Below, piece by piece: positions 32,828 to 41,108 of a DNA stretch of 64,000 nucleotides. Positions within the stretch are counted from its first letter, which is position 1. Each line of letters begins with the position of its first letter. A program made the translations under genes and the position numbers. The DNA is from Streptomyces sp. Tu 3180 (GTDB taxonomy: Bacteria > Actinomycetota > Actinomycetes > Streptomycetales > Streptomycetaceae): the NCBI RefSeq assembly GCF_009852415.1, contig NZ_WOXS01000002.1, forward strand, positions 2,130,501-2,194,500. The letters run 5' to 3'. The notes under the pieces were generated by a model, which saw only the letters and a list, made by a program, of their open reading frames with translations, was not told where the DNA came from and made no database searches.

Positions 32828-34285
32828 TCAGTGGCGCCTCTGCCGCTTCCAGGGCCCCGTGATGGCGAGCATGATGCCCGGTTCCTGGATGTTGGCGTAC
32901 AGGGTCTTCCCGTCGGGCGAGAAGGTGACGCCGGTGAATTCGCTGAACTCCGGCTCCTCCTCGGTGCCGATGTTCACCTCGTTGCGGGCGATGGGGTACG
33001 TGCGTCCGCTGTCGGTGGCGCCGAACAGGTGCTGGACGCCCTCGCCGTCCTCGGCGATGATCAGGCCGCCGTACGGCGAGACGGTGATGTTGTCGGGGCC
33101 GTCCAGGGCGCCGTCCTCGGCCGGGTTCCGGTTGACGCCGAGCAGGACCTTCAGGGTGAGGGTGCGGCGCCTGGGGTCGTAGAACCAGACCTGGCCGTCG
33201 TGCTGGACGGGGCTCTCCTCACGGGCGTACGAGGAGACGATGTACGCGCCGCCGTCGCCCCACCACATGCCTTCCAGTTTGCGGGCGCGGGTGACCTCGC
33301 CGGCGCCGAACTGCTCGCGGACCGGGACCTCGCGGGCGTCGCGGTCGGGCACGTCCACCCAGTCGACGCCGTACACCGTGCCGGTCTTCGTGGCGCGGGA
33401 GAGGTCGTCGACGAACCGGCCGCCGGAGTCGTAGCACTTGGGCGCCTGGAGGACGCCCGCGTCGTCGGCGAGCCTGCGCAGGGCACCGGGGCCGTGGCGG
33501 AAGCCCTCCGGCGGGGTCCAGCGGTAGAACAGGCCGTTGGGCTCGTCGGCGTCCTCGGTGAGGTAGGCGTGGCCGCGCTTGACGTCGATGACGACGGCCT
33601 CGTGCTCGTAACGGCCGAAGAACTTCAGGGGCTTGGGGTCGCGGTTGGCGCGCCGGTCGGCGGGGTCGACCTCGAAGACGTAGCCGTGGTCCTTGGTCAT
33701 GCCGTTCTCGCCGGCGCGGTCGGCGTTCTCCTCGCAGGTGAGCCAGGTGCCCCAGGGGGTGCTGCCGCCCGCGCAGTTGTTGGCGGTGCCGGCGATGCCG
33801 ACCCACTCGGCGACACCGCCGTCGGGGCGCACCTCGACGACCGTGCAGCCACCGGGCGCGGCCGGGTCGTAGACGAGGCCCTCGACGAGCGGCACCGGGA
33901 ACTCGGCCTCGTCGCGCGGGCCGTCCATCTCGTGGTTGTTGACCAGGAGGGTGCTGCCGCGCGGGCCGGGGAAGGCGGCCGTGCCGTCGTGCTCGGCGGG
34001 CGTGAACTCGCCCGACTCCAGCCGGGTCCTGCCGGTGTGGGTGAGGACGCGGTAGGTGAATCCGGCGGGCAGGGCGAGGATGCCGTCCGGGTCCGCCACG
34101 AGGGGGCCGTAGCCGACTCCGCCGTGCCGGTCGGCCGCGTCCTCGGACCGCCCGTCCGCGCTCTCGGTGTCGGCGGTCGCGAGGGCGTTGGGCGCGGAGG
34201 AGAGGGCGGCGACGCTGCCCACCAGCGCGACACCGGCACCGGCGATCGCGGAGGTTCTGGCGAAGTCCCTGCGGGTGAGCGACAT
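32828..34285 (-). CDS. phoX: TAT-exported PhoX-family alkaline phosphatase (DUF839)
   Basis: 485 aa. The TAT signal SLTRRDFARTSAIAGAG ends near A-L-A-T-A, so it is exported folded. PhoX segments: LVNNHEMDG, GGCTVVEV, NCAGGSTPWGTWLTCEEN (conserved metal/phosphate site), KFFGRYEHEAVVID, GPDNITVSPYGGLIIAEDG and FTGVTFSPDGKTLYANIQ, blades of the six-bladed propeller with its Fe/Ca cofactor. It releases phosphate from organic phosphates under starvation. A PHO box lies upstream. Confidence 0.9.
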   Translation of the reverse strand: MSLTRRDFARTSAIAGAGVALVGSVAALSSAPNALATADTESADGRSEDAADRHGGVGYGPLVADPDGILALPAGFTYRVLTHTGRTRLESGEFTPAEHDGTAAFPGPRGSTLLVNNHEMDGPRDEAEFPVPLVEGLVYDPAAPGGCTVVEVRPDGGVAEWVGIAGTANNCAGGSTPWGTWLTCEENADRAGENGMTKDHGYVFEVDPADRRANRDPKPLKFFGRYEHEAVVIDVKRGHAYLTEDADEPNGLFYRWTPPEGFRHGPGALRRLADDAGVLQAPKCYDSGGRFVDDLSRATKTGTVYGVDWVDVPDRDAREVPVREQFGAGEVTRARKLEGMWWGDGGAYIVSSYAREESPVQHDGQVWFYDPRRRTLTLKVLLGVNRNPAEDGALDGPDNITVSPYGGLIIAEDGEGVQHLFGATDSGRTYPIARNEVNIGTEEEPEFSEFTGVTFSPDGKTLYANIQEPGIMLAITGPWKRQRRH

Positions 34286-34357
34286 GGTGTCTCCTGTGAC
34301 GGGGGTGTGCCGTGGAGGGGGGCGGACCTCGTGCGCAGTCACGCTCCCGCCCGTGCC

Positions 34358-34373
34358 TGAACGCCGGTTGAAC
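34358..34373 (-). promoter_or_regulatory. PHO box (PhoP-binding direct repeat) upstream of phoX
   Basis: Read on the minus strand, GTTCAACCGGC is followed exactly 11 bases later by GTTCAGGCACG. Two GTTCA cores at 11-base spacing match the Streptomyces PHO box (GTTCACC-N4 direct repeat units). It ends 73 bases before the phoX start, the expected place for PhoR-PhoP activation. Confidence 0.65.
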
Positions 34374-34518
34374 TCCACGGGGCATGCCGCGTCTCGCTTG
34401 CGTGAATCGCGGGAGGCCGCCACCGGGTCCACGGGGCGGCCGGCGCCACGGCCTCCCGCCACCCCGCCGGTGCGCGGTTCCCGTCGTCCCGCAGGCACCG
34501 CGGTCACCCGTCGCCCCG

Positions 34519-34543
34519 CCGGTGCGCGGGCGCCGCGCACCGG
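34519..34543. terminator. Terminator after the 34552-35967 gene
   Basis: A perfect 11-bp stem CCGGTGCGCGG / CCGCGCACCGG with a GCG loop, nine bases past the stop of the leftward gene. Confidence 0.65.
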
Positions 34544-34551
34544 CCGCGTCC

Positions 34552-35967
34552 TCAGCCCCCGTGCTGGGACCGGGCCTTGAACGCCGCCTTCCGGGCCTCC
34601 TTGGCGATCCTCTTGTCCGGGTGCAGCCGGCCCATCGCCTCCAGCACGTCCGCCGTGGCCGGGTGGTCCACCCGCCAGGCGGTGGCGAAGAAGCCGCTGT
34701 GCTGGCGCGCCAGTCCTTCCACCAGGGCGCGCAGTTCCTCGGAGTTGCCCTCGGCCGCGAGCTGGGCGGCCACCGTGTCGACGGTCAGCCAGAAGATCAT
34801 GGCCTCGGACGGGGGCGGCACGTCGGACGCGCCGTGCTCGGTCAGCCACACCCGTGCCAGTCCGCCGAGTTCGGCGTCGTCGAGCACCTCCCGCAGGGCG
34901 GGCTCGGCCGAGACGCCGACCAGCGACAGCGCCTGCTGGCAGCGCAGCCGCCGCAGCGGCGCGCCCTCGTCCGTCCCGCGCGCCGCCGCCAGCAACTCCC
35001 GGGCGGCGGCGAGGGGTTCGCGCCGGGCCAGCCAGTGCTCGGTCTCCGCGTGGGCCGCCGCCGGCGGGAAGGCGGCGGTGCCGTCGAGCAGCGCGTCGGC
35101 GCCCTTGTCCGCGAGGTCCCCGACCGCCGGGGCGTCGAACCCGGCCTCCAGCAGCCGGGCGCGCAGTCCGTACAGCCCGAGGGGGGTCAGCCGCACCATG
35201 CCGTAGCGGGAGACGTCGGTGTCGTCCACCGGCGCGGCCGCCTCGTCGTCGGCGTCGCCCAGCAGCGCCTCGTCCACCGGCCGGTACTCCACGAGCCCCG
35301 CCGGCTCCAGCGCGCGGAACCGGCCGTCCAGCCGCACCATGGCGTCCGACACCTGCTCGAGGACGTCGTTGGTCGGTTCGGCCATGTCGCCGGGGACGAG
35401 CACGGACGCGGCCAGCGCGGGCAGCGGCACCGGGGCCCCGGCGGGCCCCTCCTCACCGGCGGTCAGCAGGTACAGGTTGCCGAGCACGCCGTCGAGGAAC
35501 TCCGCCTCGGCCGCGGGATCCCGGTCCGGGGAGCCGGGGCCGCGCTCTGCGGACCCGCCTCGCGCGGCGACGGCGGGTCCGCCCGCGTCGGCGAGCACCG
35601 CCTCCAGGGCGGCGAGCCACACCTCGAGCACGTCCCGCGGCGACCCCCCGGTGAGCAGTGCCAGGTCCGCGCCAGCCGCGACCGTCCCCGCCTCCTCGTC
35701 GACCACTTCGACGAGCCCGGCGTCCAGGGCGACGCGCCAGGCCGCACCGGCGTCGGCCGCGGCGCCCTCGCCGGTCAGCCCCAGCACGTCGGCGGCCTCG
35801 GACAGCTGCTCGCCGACCAGCCCGCCACCGGCGTCGACCCTGGTCCGGGGCCCGGCCCAGCGGGCGAGCCGGGCCGCCCGGGACAGCAGCGGGGTGGACA
35901 GCGCGTCACGCGCCAGCTCCGCTTCGGGGTGCAGCCGCGCCGGCGGCAGGGGGGAGCTGTCTGACAT
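34552..35967 (-). CDS. Conserved hypothetical protein (Streptomyces)
   Basis: 471-aa acidic, Ala/Leu/Glu-rich soluble protein with no catalytic motif I recognise. The helical repeats, for example in RRLRCQQALSLVGVSAEPALREVL and GFFATAWRVDHPATADVLEAMGRLHPDKRIAKEARKAAFKARSQ, look HEAT/ARM-like; the basic C-terminal helix contrasts with the acidic body. No signal peptide or membrane segment. It is monocistronic between phoX and the secreted nuclease-like gene. Function unknown. Confidence 0.7.
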   Translation of the reverse strand: MSDSSPLPPARLHPEAELARDALSTPLLSRAARLARWAGPRTRVDAGGGLVGEQLSEAADVLGLTGEGAAADAGAAWRVALDAGLVEVVDEEAGTVAAGADLALLTGGSPRDVLEVWLAALEAVLADAGGPAVAARGGSAERGPGSPDRDPAAEAEFLDGVLGNLYLLTAGEEGPAGAPVPLPALAASVLVPGDMAEPTNDVLEQVSDAMVRLDGRFRALEPAGLVEYRPVDEALLGDADDEAAAPVDDTDVSRYGMVRLTPLGLYGLRARLLEAGFDAPAVGDLADKGADALLDGTAAFPPAAAHAETEHWLARREPLAAARELLAAARGTDEGAPLRRLRCQQALSLVGVSAEPALREVLDDAELGGLARVWLTEHGASDVPPPSEAMIFWLTVDTVAAQLAAEGNSEELRALVEGLARQHSGFFATAWRVDHPATADVLEAMGRLHPDKRIAKEARKAAFKARSQHGG

Positions 35968-36269
35968 CGGCCGGTTCTCCTAGGGCGCCTCTAACGACTC
36001 AACCGCTCAGCCTAGACGGATTTCCACCCATGCCGCCCGCTTCATCTGCCCTTCAGCACCCGTACATGGCCGAAACCTTGACAAGTGACCTGGTCAGGCT
36101 GGAGATTGACGCGCGTAGAAGTCGGCGGACAGGTGTTCACCGGACCTTTCGGGGCCGGCCGGCCCCCCGCCGGCTCTCTACGCGCGTCGCACCGCCCCAC
36201 CGGTCGCGGCCCCCACCATCCACGCTCCACCCTCGTCCCGGCGCTCCACACGTTCCCGGAGGGAATCCG
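35968..36269 (+). other. 302-base divergent promoter region of the secreted exonuclease/phosphatase-like gene
   Basis: No gene seen. A consensus -35 TTGACA occurs at 36078-36083 without a strong -10 at 17-18 bases. A single GTTCACC, the unit of a PHO box, occurs at 36135-36141 without a clear second copy 11 bases away. AT-richer stretches at 36040-36120 fit promoters for one or both divergent genes. Confidence 0.4.
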
Positions 36270-38099
36270 TTGCCGAGCAAGTCGTCCGCGCGTCTCGCCG
36301 CGCTCACCGTCGCCGCCGTGTGCTCCGCGGCGTCCACCGTCCTGGTCACCTCGCCCGCGCACGCCGACGGCGTGCGCGTCCATGACATCCAGGGCACCAC
36401 CCGCACGTCCCCGTACGCCGGCAAGCAGGTCACCGACGTGGCCGGAATCGTCACCGGCATCCGCACCTACGGCTCGTCCCGGGGCTTTTGGATCCAGGAC
36501 CCGAACCCGGACGCCGACCCCGCCACCAGCGAGGGCGTGTTCGTCTTCACGAGCTCGACCCCGAAGGGCGTGGCCGTGGGCGACGCCGTCACCGTCTCCG
36601 GCACGGTCACGGAGTACGTCCCGGGCGGCACCTCCTCGGGCAACCAGTCCCTGACGGAGATCACCCGCCCCACCTTCACGGTCGTCTCCAGCGGCAACCC
36701 GGTCCCGGCCGCCACCACCGTCGACGCGCAGTCCGTCCCCGCCGCCTACGCCCCGGCCGGCGACCCCGCCGCGAACGGCTCGATCAACGCCCTGCCGCTG
36801 CGCCCCTCCGCCTACGCCCTGGACCACTACGAGTCCCTCGAGGGGATGAACGTCCAGGTCTCCGACACCCGCGTGGTGGGCGCCACCGACCCGTACGCCG
36901 AGCTGTGGATCACGGTGAAGCCCCAGGAGCACCGCAACCAGCGCGGCGGCACGGTCTACGGCTCCTACGACGCCCAGAACACCGGCCGTCTGCAGATCCA
37001 GTCGCTGGGCCGCGCCGCGGACTTCCCCGACGCGAACGTCGGCGACGTCCTCGCCGGCACCACCACGGGCCCCCTGGACTTCAACCAGTACGGCGGCTAC
37101 ACCCTGGTGGCGAACGAGCTCGGCACCCTCCAGGACAACGGCCTGCGGCGCGAGACGACCCGCAAGCAGCACGCCGGCGAACTGGCGGTCGCGACCTACA
37201 ACGTCGAGAACCTCGACCCCTCCGACGACACCTTCGCCGCGCACGCCGCCGCGATCGTGCACAACCTGAGCTCGCCCGACATCGTGTCCCTGGAGGAGAT
37301 CCAGGACAACAACGGCGCCACCGACGACGGCACGGTCGCCGCCGACGCGACGATGGCCGAGCTGATCGACGCCATCGAGGCGGCGGGCGGCCCGCGGTAC
37401 GACTGGCGCTCGGTCGACCCGGTCGACAAGGCCGACGGCGGCGAGCCCGGCGGCAACATCCGCCAGGTGTTCCTGTTCAACCCCGAGCGGGTCTCCTTCA
37501 CCGACCGCGCGGGCGGCGACGCCACCACGCCCACCGACGTCGTCAAGGTCCGCGGCAGGGCGGCCCTGACGGCCTCCCCCGGCCGTGTCGACCCGGCGTC
37601 CGAGGCCTTCGAGAACAGCCGCAAGCCGCTGGCCGGCGAGTTCGTCTTCCGCGGCCGCCCGGTCATCGTGATCGCCAACCACTTCGCCTCCAAGGGCGGC
37701 GACCAGGGCCTGACCGCGCAGTACCAGCCGCCGTCCCGCAGCTCGGAGACCCAGCGCCACCTCCAGGCGAAGGCGGTCCACGACTTCACCGCGAAGATCC
37801 TCAAGACGCAGAAGAACGCGGACGTCGTCGTCCTCGGCGACATCAACGACTTCGAGTTCTCCACGACGACCGAGATCATGGAGGGCGACGGCACCCTCTG
37901 GTCGGCCGTCAAGTCCCTGCCGGAGAGCGAGCGTTACTCCTACGTCTACCAGGGCAACAGCCAGGCCCTGGACCAGATCCTGATCAGCCCGTCGATCCGC
38001 CGCGACTGCACGTTCAGCTACGACAGCGTGCACATCAACGCCGAGTTCCACGACCAGATCAGCGACCACGACCCGCAGGTCCTGCGCTTCCGCCCGTAG
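36270..38099 (+). CDS. Secreted endonuclease/exonuclease/phosphatase-family protein
   Basis: 609 aa with a TTG start (GGAGGG seven bases upstream) and a signal peptide ending T-S-P-A-H-A. An N-terminal OB-fold-like domain (VTDVAGIVTGIRTYGSSRGFWIQDP) precedes a DNase I-like domain: VATYNVENLDP, IVSLEEIQDNNG (metal Glu), VIVIANHFASKG (His), VVVLGDINDFE (Asp-x-Asn) and ISDHDPQVLRF (Asp-His). The pattern is that of large extracellular nucleases/phosphoesterases that may recycle phosphate from DNA; context near phoX agrees. Confidence 0.88.
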   Translation: MPSKSSARLAALTVAAVCSAASTVLVTSPAHADGVRVHDIQGTTRTSPYAGKQVTDVAGIVTGIRTYGSSRGFWIQDPNPDADPATSEGVFVFTSSTPKGVAVGDAVTVSGTVTEYVPGGTSSGNQSLTEITRPTFTVVSSGNPVPAATTVDAQSVPAAYAPAGDPAANGSINALPLRPSAYALDHYESLEGMNVQVSDTRVVGATDPYAELWITVKPQEHRNQRGGTVYGSYDAQNTGRLQIQSLGRAADFPDANVGDVLAGTTTGPLDFNQYGGYTLVANELGTLQDNGLRRETTRKQHAGELAVATYNVENLDPSDDTFAAHAAAIVHNLSSPDIVSLEEIQDNNGATDDGTVAADATMAELIDAIEAAGGPRYDWRSVDPVDKADGGEPGGNIRQVFLFNPERVSFTDRAGGDATTPTDVVKVRGRAALTASPGRVDPASEAFENSRKPLAGEFVFRGRPVIVIANHFASKGGDQGLTAQYQPPSRSSETQRHLQAKAVHDFTAKILKTQKNADVVVLGDINDFEFSTTTEIMEGDGTLWSAVKSLPESERYSYVYQGNSQALDQILISPSIRRDCTFSYDSVHINAEFHDQISDHDPQVLRFRP

Positions 38100-38105
38100 G
38101 CGCCC

Positions 38106-38148
38106 GCCCGGGCAGGACCGGCCGGGGACCGGCCGGCCCTACCCGGGC
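38106..38148. terminator. Bidirectional terminator between converging genes
   Basis: An 18-bp stem with two mismatches (38106-38123 and 38131-38148) and a 7-base loop. It overlaps the last codons of the monooxygenase-domain gene and follows the exonuclease-like gene by six bases. Confidence 0.65.
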
Positions 38149-38837
38149 ACCAGCCCGAGGGCGTGCTCGTACCGCCGCACGGTGCTGCTCCTCAGCCCGG
38201 GCCACTCCTGCACCCGCTGCCACCGGGCGGTCGCCGAACCCACCCCGTTCCCGGGCCCGGCCAGCGCGTCGGCGTGCGCCCGGGCGCTCTCCCACTCGGC
38301 GTAGTTGAGCACCCGGGTCCCGTCGACCCCCAGGTGGAAGTGGGCGGAGATCCCTCCGGGATGCGGGTCCGGCTCGCTCTCCAGGGCGTCGAGGACGGCG
38401 TCGGCCCAGTCCCGCGTCCGCCCGTGGTCGGGCCCCTCGAACTCGACGTCGACGATCACGACGCACCCGGGAACCGCGCCGTCCTGCCGCGCGCCGCTGC
38501 GGTGGTGCCGGTACCGGTGCAGCCCCACCCGCTCGATCCCCGGCACGGCGGTGTCGATCTCGTCCACCCGCTCCTGCCGGTGGGTCTTCACGAACGCCTC
38601 GAACGCCTGCTCGCTCGCCCACTGCGAGTAGTGCAGCAGCGTCTCCCCGTCCTCCCCGGCGTAGACGTGGTAGCCGAGCAGACCGGAAGCGGGCCAGGCC
38701 CGCCGCTCCCAGGCCCGCCCGATCGCCTCCACGGCCTCCTTCTGCCGCTCGGGCGTCCCCACCCGCCAGGTGCTGAACAGGGACACCCCGATCCGGGGGT
38801 CGGCGGGGTCGGGGTACCGGTCCGTACGACGGGTCAT
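38139..38837 (-). CDS. Protein with two antibiotic-biosynthesis-monooxygenase (ABM) domains
   Basis: 232 aa with a duplicated ferredoxin-like ABM fold. The first repeat has SLFSTWRVGTPERQKEAVEAI and ETLLHYSQWASEQAFEAF, the second VVIVDVEFEGPD and GTRVLNYAEWESARAHADAL. ABM domains are small cofactor-free oxygenases or haem-degrading folds; here no catalytic pair can be named. Start at 38837 chosen for its GGAGG. Monocistronic. Confidence 0.8.
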   Translation of the reverse strand: MTRRTDRYPDPADPRIGVSLFSTWRVGTPERQKEAVEAIGRAWERRAWPASGLLGYHVYAGEDGETLLHYSQWASEQAFEAFVKTHRQERVDEIDTAVPGIERVGLHRYRHHRSGARQDGAVPGCVVIVDVEFEGPDHGRTRDWADAVLDALESEPDPHPGGISAHFHLGVDGTRVLNYAEWESARAHADALAGPGNGVGSATARWQRVQEWPGLRSSTVRRYEHALGLVPG

Positions 38838-39119
38838 GACGGCCTCCAGTTGCTCGGCGAACGCGATGACCCCACCTTCCGACCTCAACCGGACTTCAGG
38901 TCAAGCCGCAACGGCGGGAAGGGGACGGGAGGGACGGGGCGGGGGCCGACCGGTTTCCGCGCCGGAGCGGGTGCGAACGCCCCGCGCCGGCACCCACCGC
39001 GCACGCCGGGTGACCGCGCACGCCGGCCCACCGCGCGCCGTGGGCGCCGCGCGCACCCCCACCGAACCGAGAGCCGCGCCGGGGGCGTCAGACGCGTGCG
39101 CCCGCCCGTCCGGTCCCGC

Positions 39120-39479
39120 TCACCACCGGTGCCCTCCGTGCCGCCGCACCATCACGCCCGCGGCGACCACCATCACGGTCGCCCCGGTGATCAGCACCGG
39201 CCGCCGGTAGCGCAGTCCGGTCCGGCCGGCGTGGGCGGCGCTGCTGCGCAGCTGCACGGTCATCGCCCCGGCCTTGTCCCGGAGGTCCTCCGCCCGGGCC
39301 CGGGCCCGCCCCTTGACGTCCATCTTGCCCGCCAACTGCTCGACGGTGTCGCCGAGTTCGTGCCGTGTCCGCTCGATCTGCCTGCGCAGCTCGTCCGGCC
39401 CCTTCGCTCCCTGCGGAGCGGCCGCACCCTCCGCGCTCGCGCCCACGTGGGAACCCGCGCGCGTCACTTCCTGCGTCAT
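39120..39479 (-). CDS. DUF3618 membrane-associated protein
   Basis: 119 aa. The N-terminal coiled region PDELRRQIERTRHELGDTVEQLAGKMDVKGRARARAEDLRDKAG is diagnostic of DUF3618. One C-terminal transmembrane helix (RPVLITGATVMVVAAGVMV). Usually found, as here, next to a DUF1469 holin-X-like gene, and implicated in envelope stress. Overlaps that gene by four bases. Confidence 0.85.
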   Translation of the reverse strand: MTQEVTRAGSHVGASAEGAAAPQGAKGPDELRRQIERTRHELGDTVEQLAGKMDVKGRARARAEDLRDKAGAMTVQLRSSAAHAGRTGLRYRRPVLITGATVMVVAAGVMVRRHGGHRW

Positions 39480-39895
39480 CGGTGCGCCCTTCCCTTGATC
39501 TCCTCCACGTCGGCCCGCACACTGCCCATCGCCCGTTCGGGCTTGGGCGGCGTGGCCCTGCGCAATTGACTGCGACCGGCGACGCCCAGCACGGCCGCGA
39601 TGGCGAACAGCAGCGCCGTGACGATCAGCGCCGCCGCCCACACGGGCAGCACCAGCGAGAGAGCGGCGACAGCCGTCCCCGCCAGCGCGAGCAGCCCCGC
39701 GTAGGCGAACGCGCCCGCCGCGCCCAGCATCCCGCCGCCGCGCCCCGCACGGCGGCCCTTCTCGGACAGCTCCTCCTTGGCGAGGGCCAGTTCCTGCCGT
39801 ACGAGCCGCGAGAGCTGTTCGGTGGCCTGTCCGACGAGTTCACCCACGCTGTGATGCTCGTCGCGAACCGGCCGTTGGTCGATGGTCCCGGTCAC
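39476..39895 (-). CDS. Phage holin family protein (Actinobacterial Holin-X, DUF1469)
   Basis: 139 aa. An amphipathic N-terminus (SVGELVGQATEQLSRLVRQELALAKEELSEKGRRAG), then two hydrophobic helices (AFAYAGLLALAGTAVAALSLVLP and AALIVTALLFAIAAVLGV) and a charged tail. Despite the name these are chromosomal envelope proteins, not phage lysis genes. GTG start with GAGGAGG upstream; first gene of the pair with DUF3618. Confidence 0.85.
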   Translation of the reverse strand: MTGTIDQRPVRDEHHSVGELVGQATEQLSRLVRQELALAKEELSEKGRRAGRGGGMLGAAGAFAYAGLLALAGTAVAALSLVLPVWAAALIVTALLFAIAAVLGVAGRSQLRRATPPKPERAMGSVRADVEEIKGRAHR

Positions 39896-40065
39896 GGTGT
39901 ACCGCCTCCTCTCGGTCGGGGAGACCCGGGTACCCCTGCCCGCCCCTCACTACCGCTCCCGGGCGGGGCACGGAGGCGTCCACCCGCCATTGGTCAGCAT
40001 CCCTTATCCGTACCCTGAAGAAACCGTAAGTAGAACTTCACGATGACGCCGCCGAGACTGCTCCC

Positions 40066-41004
40066 ATGGCCTCTCCCACGACCTCCCCCGCGGCACGTCC
40101 CTTCGGCCGCGCCCTGTGCGCGATGATCACTCCGTTCACCCCGGCCGGCGCTCTCGACCTCGACGGCGCCCAGCGGCTGGCCGACCGCCTGGTGGCCCAC
40201 GGCTGCGACGGCCTGGTCCTCTCCGGCACCACGGGGGAGTCCCCGACCACCACGGACGCGGAGAAGTCGTCCCTGATCACGGCGGTGCGCCAGGCGGTGG
40301 GCACCCGCGCCTCGATCGTCGCGGGCGTCGGCACCTCCGACACCCGCCACACCGCCGAACTGGCCCGCGAGGCCGAGAAGGCCGGCGCCGACGGCCTCCT
40401 GGTGGTCGCCCCGTACTACAGCCGGCCCCCGCAGGACGCGATCGAGGCGCACTTCCGCGAGATCGCGGACACCACGGGACTCCCCCTCGTCCTGTACGAC
40501 ATCCCGGCCCGCACGGGCGTCCGCATCGAGCCCGCCACCCTGCTCCGTCTCGCCGGGCACCCCCGGGTCGTGGCGGTCAAGGACTGCTCGTACGACTTCC
40601 TGGCCGCCCAGAAGGTGCTCGCCCGCACGGACCTCGCGTTCTACGCGGGATGCGACGAGCACAACCTGGCCCTGTACGCGGTCGGCGGCGCCGGCTACGT
40701 CAGCACGGTCGCGAACGTCGTCCCCGGCCACCTCCGCGCGGTTCTGGACGCCTTCGACGCGGGGGACACCGCCCGGGCGGCCCGCCTCCAGCAGCGGGCG
40801 ACCGCCCTCATCGAGGCGATGATGTCCGGCGGCCTCCCCGGCACGGTCACGGCCAAGGCCCTGCTCGCCGCGCTGGGCCTCCCCGCGGGCCCGGTCCGCC
40901 CGCCGCTGAGGCCCGCCGGCCGGGAGACGGCCGACGGCCTCAGGGCGGCGTACGACCACCTGACCGGACCCGGCGGACCCGGCCCGTCCGGGCGGCGCGC
41001 CTAG
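40066..41004 (+). CDS. dapA: 4-hydroxy-tetrahydrodipicolinate synthase
   Basis: 312-aa class I aldolase of lysine and diaminopimelate synthesis. Motifs: SGTTGESPTTT, Tyr in VAPYYSRP and in VLYDIPARTG, Schiff-base Lys in VVAVKDCSYDF. The third paralogue-like member of the fold in this window, but the only one with DapA-specific VLSGTTGESP and YDIPARTGV. dapD lies 13 kb away, beyond the inserted element. A short hairpin follows the stop. Confidence 0.88.
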   Translation: MASPTTSPAARPFGRALCAMITPFTPAGALDLDGAQRLADRLVAHGCDGLVLSGTTGESPTTTDAEKSSLITAVRQAVGTRASIVAGVGTSDTRHTAELAREAEKAGADGLLVVAPYYSRPPQDAIEAHFREIADTTGLPLVLYDIPARTGVRIEPATLLRLAGHPRVVAVKDCSYDFLAAQKVLARTDLAFYAGCDEHNLALYAVGGAGYVSTVANVVPGHLRAVLDAFDAGDTARAARLQQRATALIEAMMSGGLPGTVTAKALLAALGLPAGPVRPPLRPAGRETADGLRAAYDHLTGPGGPGPSGRRA

Positions 41005-41021
41005 GGTCCGTCGTTCGGACC
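41005..41021 (+). terminator. Short hairpin immediately after dapA
   Basis: GGTCCG-TCGTT-CGGACC begins one base after the dapA stop codon. The stem is only 6 bp, so termination strength is uncertain. Confidence 0.45.
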
Positions 41022-41108
41022 GGGCCGCAGGGCACCGGCGGTGACCCGTCGCCGCCGCAGATGCGCGTGCCGGGCCCCGCGACCCCGGCAAGATCCAAAC
41101 GACACCCC

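Noticed and set aside
39476..39895. Prophage remnant because of a holin-type protein
   Set aside because: The Actinobacterial Holin-X/DUF3618 pair is a common chromosomal envelope module, with no other phage gene around it.
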